This document shows, piece by piece, positions 57,141 to 64,000 of a DNA stretch of 64,000 nucleotides (position 1 is its first letter; every line of letters starts with the position of its first letter). Both the position numbers and the translations under genes were made by a program. A model generated the notes under the pieces. The model did no database searches. It worked only from the letters and a program-made list of their open reading frames with translations, and was not told the DNA's origin. This stretch comes from Bradyrhizobium sp. sGM-13 (GTDB taxonomy: Bacteria; Pseudomonadota; Alphaproteobacteria; Rhizobiales; Xanthobacteraceae): NCBI RefSeq assembly GCF_018398875.1, contig NZ_JAGWDK010000006.1, forward strand, positions 298,889-362,888, read 5' to 3'.

Positions 57141-58637
57141 ATGAACCCGCCCGTCGCCGCACGCGCTTCAAAAACCTCCGGCCCCTCGCTGCACGATCGC
57201 CTGAAAGATTCCTCGCTGCTGCGCGACCGCTGCTACATCGACGGCGCCTGGGTCGGCACGCCGTCGCGCCCGGTCACCAATCCGGTCAACGGTGTCGAAC
57301 TCGCAAAGGTCCCGGCGTTCAGCACGGCCGAAGCGACGCAAGCCGTCGAAGCCGCCGAGCGTGCATTCCCCGCCTGGGCCAAGCTCACTGCCAAACAGCG
57401 CTCCAACATTTTGCGAAAGTGGTTCGAGCTGATCGCGGCGAACCGCGAGGATCTCGCGCTGATCCTCACGTCGGAACAAGGTAAGCCGCTGGCGGAAGCG
57501 CTCGGTGAAGTCGACATCGGCGGCGCCTATGTCGAGTTTTTTGCCGAGGAAGCCCGCCGCGTCTATGGCGAGACCATTCCGACCCAGCGGCCGGATGCAC
57601 GTCTGCTCGCCATCAAGCAGCCGATCGGCGTCTGCGGTGCGATCACGCCGTGGAATTTCCCCTGCTCGATGATCACGCGGAAAGTCTCGCCCGCGCTCGC
57701 CGCCGGCTGCACCGTGGTGCTCAAGCCCGCCAATGAAACGCCGCTGACCGCGCTGGCGCTGGTCGCGCTCGCTGAAAAGGCCGGCGTGCCCAAAGGCGTG
57801 TTCAACATCCTCACCGGCAATTCGTCCGCGATCGGCAAGGTGCTGTGCGAGCATCCCGCGGTGCGGTTCATTGGCTTCACCGGGTCGACCGAAGTCGGAA
57901 AAATCCTCTATCAGCAGGCCGCCGTCGGCGTGAAGAAGCTCGGCCTCGAGCTCGGTGGCAACGCGCCGTTCGTGGTGTTCGATGACGCCGATATTGATGC
58001 TGCGGTCGAGGGCGCGATCATCTCGAAGTACCGCAACATGGGCCAGACCTGCGTCTGCGCCAACCGCATCTACGCCCAGGACAAGATCTACGACGAGTTT
58101 GTCGAGAAGCTCTCGAAGAAAGTCGGGGCGATGAAGATCGGCGACGGCACGGAGCAAGGCGTGGTGCAGGGTCCCCTGATCAACATGGACGCGGTGCTCA
58201 AGGTCGAGAAGCATATCGATGACGCCGTCAAAGGCGGCGCGAAGATCGTCACCGGCGGCAAGCGCCATGCGCTCGGCGGCAGCTTCTTCGAGCCGACCGT
58301 GCTGTCGAATGTGAAGTCCGACGCGTTGGTCGCGCGTGAAGAGACCTTCGGCCCCTTGGCGCCGGTGTTCCGCTTCAAGGATGAGGCTGACGTTATCGCG
58401 ATGTGCAATAACTCGCCGTTCGGCCTGGCATCGTACTTCTACGCGCGCGATCTCGGTCGCGTCTGGCGCGTCGCCGAAGCGTTGGAAGCCGGCATGGTCG
58501 GCGTCAACACCGGCCTCATCACCACCGAAGTCGCGCCCTTCGGCGGCGTCAAGGAGTCAGGCCTCGGCCGCGAAGGCTCGCATCACGGCATGGAGGAATA
58601 TGTCGAGATCAAATACGTGATGATGGCGGGGGTGTAG
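57141..58637 (+). CDS. gabD: NAD(P)-dependent succinate-semialdehyde dehydrogenase type (GabD)
   Basis: The 498-residue aldehyde dehydrogenase has the cofactor-side ITPWNFPCSMITRK, the Glu general base in ELGGNAPFVVFDDADID, and the catalytic Cys in GQTCVCANRIYAQ (residue about 300). The C-terminal motif GGVKESGLGREGSHHGMEEY is typical of GabD. The reaction is succinate semialdehyde to succinate in GABA breakdown; glutarate semialdehyde is another possible substrate. AGGAG precedes the ATG. No gabT neighbour is present. Confidence 0.92.
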   Translation: MNPPVAARASKTSGPSLHDRLKDSSLLRDRCYIDGAWVGTPSRPVTNPVNGVELAKVPAFSTAEATQAVEAAERAFPAWAKLTAKQRSNILRKWFELIAANREDLALILTSEQGKPLAEALGEVDIGGAYVEFFAEEARRVYGETIPTQRPDARLLAIKQPIGVCGAITPWNFPCSMITRKVSPALAAGCTVVLKPANETPLTALALVALAEKAGVPKGVFNILTGNSSAIGKVLCEHPAVRFIGFTGSTEVGKILYQQAAVGVKKLGLELGGNAPFVVFDDADIDAAVEGAIISKYRNMGQTCVCANRIYAQDKIYDEFVEKLSKKVGAMKIGDGTEQGVVQGPLINMDAVLKVEKHIDDAVKGGAKIVTGGKRHALGGSFFEPTVLSNVKSDALVAREETFGPLAPVFRFKDEADVIAMCNNSPFGLASYFYARDLGRVWRVAEALEAGMVGVNTGLITTEVAPFGGVKESGLGREGSHHGMEEYVEIKYVMMAGV

Positions 58638-58648
58638 CCCCGGGCTTG

Positions 58649-60847
58649 CTACCTTCGCAACACCGCGATCGTGCGATTGGCGAAGGAAAGCCGCTCCGCC
58701 ATGACCGAGACGAAATAGGTCAACAGCTTCTGGCCGAGCTCGGGGGCGTCGGCCTTGATCGCCTCGAACTGGTGCTTGTTCAGCACGTACAGCACGCTGG
58801 CGATCTCGGCCTGGATCGTCGCGCTGCGCGGCGCGTGCGAGACGAGGCCCATCTCGCCGATCGTGGTGTAGCGGCCGAGGCTGCGCACCCGCGTGATACG
58901 GCCGTCATCTGCCGGCACCATGATGCCGACGCGTCCGTCGAGGATGAAATGCATGGAATCGGCGGCATCGCCGGCGCGCACGATGATCTCGGCGGTGTCG
59001 ACCTCTATGCGCTGGCAGCGGCGGATCAGCTCATCCGCGTCGTCCTCGCTATCGAGTATCTTGGTGAACCAGTCGCGCAGATTGGCCGCTTCCTGCGCGA
59101 GTCCCTGATGCTGCATGATGATCTCGTTCTCGCACCATTCCAGCGCATGGTCGAGTTCGTCGATCGTGGTGACGCCATCGGTGATGAAGTCGCTCAAGCG
59201 CAGCGCCTTCGCTGTGCTAGCGGACAGATGCACCAGCACCAGATGGACGCCGAGATCATGCGCGCTGCGTTTGATCTGGGCAAAACTGTACGCTGCCGAC
59301 GAATCGATGCCGGTGACGAGCTTGAAGTCGAACAGTAGATAGCGGCACTCCGGCTGCTCTTGCAGCAGCGCCTTGACATGCTGATAGAGCCGGTTGGCGG
59401 AACCGAAGAACAGGTAGCTCTGCAGGTTCAGCCCCTGGATCTTGCCGCCATGGGCCAGGAGCACTTCCTGGTCGTCGCGCGAACGATCCAGCGAGCTGCG
59501 ATATTCCGATCCGTCAAAGCTGAACTTGATCGCCTCGATCCGTGCCGCGCTGAAAGCAAAGGTCGCGCAGCCGATAATGATCCCGATCAGAATGCCCGGC
59601 ACGAAGCCCCACTGGACGATGATAACGATGATCACCAGCAGCGACGCGTATTCGGTCCTGGTCAGGCGCTTGCGCGACTCGATAATCCATTTGTGCAGTT
59701 GGTCCGTGCCCAGATAGAGCAAGAGGCCGCCAAGCACGAATTTCGGCATGTAGCCGAGCAGCTCGGGCGCAATCGCCAGCATCAGCAGCGAGACGGCCGC
59801 GGCCGTCAGGCCGGACAGCCGGCCCCTGCCGCCGCTGCTGAAATTCAGGATGGTGCGGCTTACCGAGACGCAGCCGGTATAGCCGGCCAGCGCCCCGGCC
59901 AGGATATTGCCAAAGCCGGTGACGTTGAGTTCGCGTTCCAGATTGGCTTCGCGATGCGCCGCGAGCTCGATGCCGGTGGTGTTGAACAGCGTGCTGGCCG
60001 CCGTAACGAAGACCACTGCAATCAGATTGCCGAGCAGGTCCGGCACCGCGGTCCAGGGATACTGGGCAAGCGCGTCCGCGTGCCAAGGCAGCATGAACGC
60101 CGTGGGCGGCGGAGGCCCGAAGGTCCAGCCGGTCGCGCGGGCCTGTTCCGGCGAGATGCCGATGGTCCAGAAGGCCAGATGCGCCGCGATCACGCCGCCG
60201 ATCAGGATGATCGGCAAACCGAACGGGCCGCGCGAACGGTGCCAGGTCAAATACAGCACCAGCGCCATCGCGCAGGCTGCGGCCAGTTCCGATATCGTGA
60301 CGATATTGGCGAACTGAGGTAGCGAGCTGAATTTCATCGGATGATCGGTGATCACGCGGATCGCACCCAGCACGATCAGAAGCCCGGTCGCGCCCAGGAA
60401 ACCGCCGACGACGGGATAGGGCACGTAGCGGATAGCGCGGCCCATCCGGGTCAGGCCGAGGCCGCACAGCGCCATGCCGGTGACGATGGTCGAGAGGCCG
60501 ACCGTGATCAGAACAGGCGTGAGCAGCGGCGCCGACGGATCGGCTGCGATGATGCGCTCGACCAGCGATGCGGCCAGGATTCCAGTCACTGCCGCGGTGG
60601 AGCTGTCGGGGCCGGCGACCGCAAATGACAGGGAGCTGCCAAGCGCGATGGTGGCCGCAATCACGGCCGAGCTGATGAAGGTTGCCGCGATACCGTAGGA
60701 CAAATAAGGCGACAGCGGCCCCGCGAAGATCAGCAACGCATAGGACAGACCGAATGTAATGCCGAGGATGCTCGCCGCGCTACCGCCAAGAACATCATTG
60801 ACGGCCCGCCTTGCCCGCGGGCCGAAATAAATTGATTGATTAATCAC
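58649..60847 (-). CDS. SulP-family anion transporter with STAS and cyclic-nucleotide-binding domains
   Basis: About 732 residues. The N-terminal two-thirds hold a SulP domain of 10-14 helices (SYGIAATFISSAVIAATIALG, FAVAGPDSSTAAVTG, and a GCVSVSRTILNFSSGGRGRLSG loop). A STAS domain (CRYLLFDFKLVTGIDSSAA) and a Crp-like cNMP domain (DGRVGIMVPADDG, then GEMGLVSHAPRSATIQA) follow. It may transport sulfate, bicarbonate or another anion under nucleotide control. The likely start is GTG 60847 (GGGG upstream); the frame's first codon is a TTG five codons earlier. Confidence 0.88.
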   Translation of the reverse strand: MINQSIYFGPRARRAVNDVLGGSAASILGITFGLSYALLIFAGPLSPYLSYGIAATFISSAVIAATIALGSSLSFAVAGPDSSTAAVTGILAASLVERIIAADPSAPLLTPVLITVGLSTIVTGMALCGLGLTRMGRAIRYVPYPVVGGFLGATGLLIVLGAIRVITDHPMKFSSLPQFANIVTISELAAACAMALVLYLTWHRSRGPFGLPIILIGGVIAAHLAFWTIGISPEQARATGWTFGPPPPTAFMLPWHADALAQYPWTAVPDLLGNLIAVVFVTAASTLFNTTGIELAAHREANLERELNVTGFGNILAGALAGYTGCVSVSRTILNFSSGGRGRLSGLTAAAVSLLMLAIAPELLGYMPKFVLGGLLLYLGTDQLHKWIIESRKRLTRTEYASLLVIIVIIVQWGFVPGILIGIIIGCATFAFSAARIEAIKFSFDGSEYRSSLDRSRDDQEVLLAHGGKIQGLNLQSYLFFGSANRLYQHVKALLQEQPECRYLLFDFKLVTGIDSSAAYSFAQIKRSAHDLGVHLVLVHLSASTAKALRLSDFITDGVTTIDELDHALEWCENEIIMQHQGLAQEAANLRDWFTKILDSEDDADELIRRCQRIEVDTAEIIVRAGDAADSMHFILDGRVGIMVPADDGRITRVRSLGRYTTIGEMGLVSHAPRSATIQAEIASVLYVLNKHQFEAIKADAPELGQKLLTYFVSVMAERLSFANRTIAVLRR

Positions 60848-60957
60848 GCAAAAAAGCCCCAAAATTCAGCACGTTAGTCGTAGACGAGGGTGGCGTGGGA
60901 CGACAACAACAATTTTATGACAACTGGGCTCTCGTGGAGGCACATGGCTGCGCGGCG

Positions 60958-61764
60958 TCAGTCGGTTCCCACCTCGCCACCGAACGCGCCATGCCGGCCC
61001 ACGCCGGAGGCGAAGCGCGTTGCGCCGGACAGCGTTTCGCCCGAGGCGATCACTTCAAGCCCGCCGCGCATTTCGTTGGCGATCGCTTCCTCCTCGGAAA
61101 TGTCCCATTGCCGCAGCGCCGACAGGCGATCGGCGCGCAGGCATTTTTGCGGGAAGCGCGCGATCTCCCGCGCCAGCGCAATCGCCTGTGCGGCAGCCTC
61201 GCCGCGGTCAACGACGCGATTGGCCAGCCCCATCCGCAGCGCCTCCTGCGCGCCGACCGGCCGGCCAGTAAGGATCAAGTCGATCGCCTGCGAATGCCCG
61301 ATCAGCCGCGGCAGGCGAATGGTGCCGAGATCGATCAATGGCACGCCGAACCGGCGGCAGAAGATGCCGAAGGTGGCGTCTTCCGCAACCACGCGCATGT
61401 CGGCCCATAGCGCCAGCTCCATCCCGCCGGCGACCGCAAAGCCTTCCACAGCCGCGATCACCGGCTTCGACAGCCGCAGCCGGCTCGGCCCCATCGGCGC
61501 AATCGAATCGTGGCCGCCGAGCTCCCGCTTCTTGTTCGGATCGCCCGCCGCCACCGCCTTCAGATCAGCGCCGGCGCAGAAATAGCCGCCGGTGCCGGTG
61601 AACACCGCAACCAACGCGCTCTCGTCGGCATCGAATGCGAGAAACGCGTCGTAGAGTTTCCGCGCGGTCGCGCCATCGACGGCGTTGCGGCAATGCGGAC
61701 GGTTGATGGAAACGATGGTCACGGGACCATCACGCTCGACGAGCACGGAATCGACTTCGGTCAT
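60958..61764 (-). CDS. Crotonase-family enoyl-CoA hydratase/isomerase-like protein
   Basis: The 268-residue protein has the crotonase oxyanion-hole text FCAGADLKAV and AVEGFAVAGGMELALWADMRV. Where hydratases carry the second catalytic Glu (P-E near residue 140-165) the sequence is FGVPLIDLGTIRLPRLIG, with no Glu, so a standard hydratase reaction is doubtful. It may be an isomerase, hydrolase or other crotonase activity. It lies between the SulP gene and purC on the same strand. Confidence 0.82.
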   Translation of the reverse strand: MTEVDSVLVERDGPVTIVSINRPHCRNAVDGATARKLYDAFLAFDADESALVAVFTGTGGYFCAGADLKAVAAGDPNKKRELGGHDSIAPMGPSRLRLSKPVIAAVEGFAVAGGMELALWADMRVVAEDATFGIFCRRFGVPLIDLGTIRLPRLIGHSQAIDLILTGRPVGAQEALRMGLANRVVDRGEAAAQAIALAREIARFPQKCLRADRLSALRQWDISEEEAIANEMRGGLEVIASGETLSGATRFASGVGRHGAFGGEVGTD

Positions 61765-61849
61765 TGAGGCGCTCCCTGGATATTGTTTCCTGGAAGCTTG
61801 GCATCAGACGCGAGGGCGACGCAATCCCAACGCGTCAGCAATGACGCGG

Positions 61850-62764
<915 letters not shown>

Positions 62765-62833
62765 CTGGTCAGGCTTTCGAACAGGCGGCCTCGTGCAAGC
62801 GCGAGGCGGCAAATGAGAAAGCGGAGCAATAGC

Positions 62834-63751
62834 TCACTCCGGCAGCGGAATGAACTCATGTTCTTGCGGAACGGCTGCAAACCGGCCGGTTTTCCAATCC
62901 TGTTTGGCCTGCTCGATCCGCTCTTTGCTGGAGGAAACGAAATTCCACCAGATGTGCCGTGGGCCTTCCAGCGCGTCGCCACCAAGAAACATCATCCGCA
63001 CCGGCGTGACCGCCTTCACCGTGATGCGATCGCCGGGCCGGAAGATCAGGAGCCGCGGCCCCTCGTAGCGCTCGTTCGCGATCTCGACTTCGCCGTCGAC
63101 GAGGTAGATCGCGCGCTCCTCATGGTCAGGGTCGAGCGGCACGCTGGTGCCGGCCTGCGCCGTCACTTCGGTGTAGAACCAGGGCGAGACCATGCTGACC
63201 GGCGATTGCACGCCAAAGCCGTGGCCTGCGATAATGCGCGCGGTGAATCCGCTCTCCTTCACGGTCGGCAGCGCTTCGGCCGCGTAATGCTGGAACGACG
63301 GCGCGATCTCTTCGGAGCCCGCCGGCAGCGCGATCCAGCTTTGCAGGCCGAGCATCTTCTGGCCATCGCGGCGCTGCACATCGGGCGTGCGCTCGGAATG
63401 CGCGATGCCGCGGCCTGCCGTCATCAGGTTCATCGCGCCGGGCTGGATCTCCTGAATGTTGCCCTCGCTGTCGCGGTGCATGATCGAGCCGTCGAACAGA
63501 TAGGTAACGGTAGCGAGTCCGATATGCGGATGCGGGCGGACGTCCATGCCCTTACCGGCCATGAACTGCACGGGGCCGAAATGGTCGAAGAAGATGAACG
63601 GCCCGACCATCTGCCGCTTGCCGTGCGGCAGCGCGCGCCGCACCGCGAATCCATCGCCGAGATCGCGGGTGCGCGGCACGATGATAAGGTCGAGCGCGTC
63701 GCAGCTCTTGGGATCACCGAGCACGGGATCGTTGGACGGTTGCCAGCTCAT
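62834..63751 (-). CDS. Pirin-family cupin protein
   Basis: The 305-residue bicupin has the N-terminal metal site: His in HPHIGLATVTYL (H-x-H) and HSE in GRGIAHSERTP, giving the three His and one Glu of pirin. The C-terminal cupin (FTARIIAGHGFGVQSPV, then YLVDGEVEI) has no obvious metal ligands. Some bacterial pirins act as quercetinases or regulate pyruvate metabolism; function here is unknown. It precedes purC on the same strand. Confidence 0.88.
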   Translation of the reverse strand: MSWQPSNDPVLGDPKSCDALDLIIVPRTRDLGDGFAVRRALPHGKRQMVGPFIFFDHFGPVQFMAGKGMDVRPHPHIGLATVTYLFDGSIMHRDSEGNIQEIQPGAMNLMTAGRGIAHSERTPDVQRRDGQKMLGLQSWIALPAGSEEIAPSFQHYAAEALPTVKESGFTARIIAGHGFGVQSPVSMVSPWFYTEVTAQAGTSVPLDPDHEERAIYLVDGEVEIANERYEGPRLLIFRPGDRITVKAVTPVRMMFLGGDALEGPRHIWWNFVSSSKERIEQAKQDWKTGRFAAVPQEHEFIPLPE

Positions 63752-63788
63752 GGGGACTCCTTCAGGTTTGCGGCGATCATACCCTATC

Positions 63789-63950
63789 CGTCGTCCCGGC
63801 CAAGCCAACGGGTCGCGCGAATGCGCGCCCGATGACAGGCTCCACGCGAGCCGGGACCCATAACCACGAATGCCTGTGTTACAAAAGAGTTGGAGCCATA
63901 GCGTGCCTCTACAATACGCATCTGTGGTTATGGGTCCCTGCGTTCGCACT
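63789..63950. repeat. Family A repeat carrying the 41-bp module
   Basis: The element starts CCGTCGTCCCGGCCA and later shows CGCGAGCCGGGACCCATAACCAC, quoted here as GAGCCGGGACCCATAACCAC, then the inverted TGTGGTTATGGGTCCCTGCG. Compared with the copy at 5012-5146 it has the module (63803-63843) in the left loop. The right half lacks the final GCAGGGACGAC. Confidence 0.82.
63803..63843 (+). repeat. 41-bp self-complementary module, copy 3
   Basis: This copy is identical over all 41 bp to the one at 48319-48359 but lies in a different host repeat. In the empty family A copy at 5012-5146 the corresponding place reads CCAAGCGAAGCGCGAG, so the block takes the place of about AGCGAAG. Confidence 0.85.
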
Positions 63951-64000
63951 AGGGCATGCACACATTTCTGAGGGTCCATCCGATTGCGACGGCATGGAAG

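Overview
The window looks like chromosomal DNA of a Bradyrhizobium or a close relative in the Nitrobacteraceae (Alphaproteobacteria, Rhizobiales). The evidence is high G+C, an Irr regulator with the Bradyrhizobium-type N-terminal heme motif GCPWHD, a coxMNOP-type cytochrome oxidase cluster, a PraR-like regulator, and many intergenic repeats of kinds I remember from Bradyrhizobium genomes. I recognised no tRNA, rRNA, CRISPR array, transposase or prophage.

Layout. 1-6.2 kb: the edge of a ParA-type ATPase gene, an exported protease-like protein, a MoeB/ThiF-like adenylyltransferase, an aldo/keto reductase with a divergent LysR gene, and a 2-hydroxyacid dehydrogenase. 6.5-10.8 kb: an exported SH3 protein, irr, then fabA-fabB-fabI. 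10.8-17 kb: a glutathione transferase, an exported unknown, a GNAT enzyme, divergent oxyR/katG and a Tat-exported superoxide dismutase. 17.2-27.6 kb (minus strand): the translation and RNA-decay cluster rimP-nusA-ylxR/L7Ae-infB-rbfA-truB-rpsO-pnp. It has a clear promoter, a terminator-like hairpin in the rimP leader and a long stem-loop in the pnp leader. 27.9-36.4 kb: a DUF2336 protein, the oxidase cluster coxM-N-O-P with a subunit IV-like gene and ctaB, and two membrane proteins. 36.5-45 kb (minus strand): trmB, an M20 peptidase, praR-like, lnt, corC-like, ybeY, phoH and miaB. 45.3-52.5 kb (minus strand): small exported protein, HAD phosphatase, fur, rimI, tsaB, Nfu scaffold, Usp protein, trpS and murJ. 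52.5-57 kb: an adenosine-kinase-type PfkB gene, two antitoxin-like genes without toxins, a repeat-dense strip and a beta-lactamase-family protein. 57-64 kb: gabD-type dehydrogenase, SulP-STAS-cNMP transporter, crotonase, purC, pirin and a terminal repeat.

How the parts work together. Most of the window is housekeeping in an order I recall as conserved in Rhizobiales (irr-fabA-fabB-fabI, pnp to rimP, trmB to miaB, fur-rimI-tsaB). Iron and oxidative-stress functions recur: Irr, Fur, OxyR/KatG, superoxide dismutase, the Nfu scaffold and the heme-copper oxidase. The cox cluster looks like an accessory block set into the housekeeping order.

The most unusual signals are non-coding. A 41-bp self-complementary module occurs three times, each time inside a different host repeat at an equivalent place. 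The pnp leader can form a stem of about 31 bp. The rimP-nusA-infB operon appears to have a terminator about 60 nt after its promoter. Near-perfect palindromes sit at the irr promoter and at the start codon of the first LysR gene.
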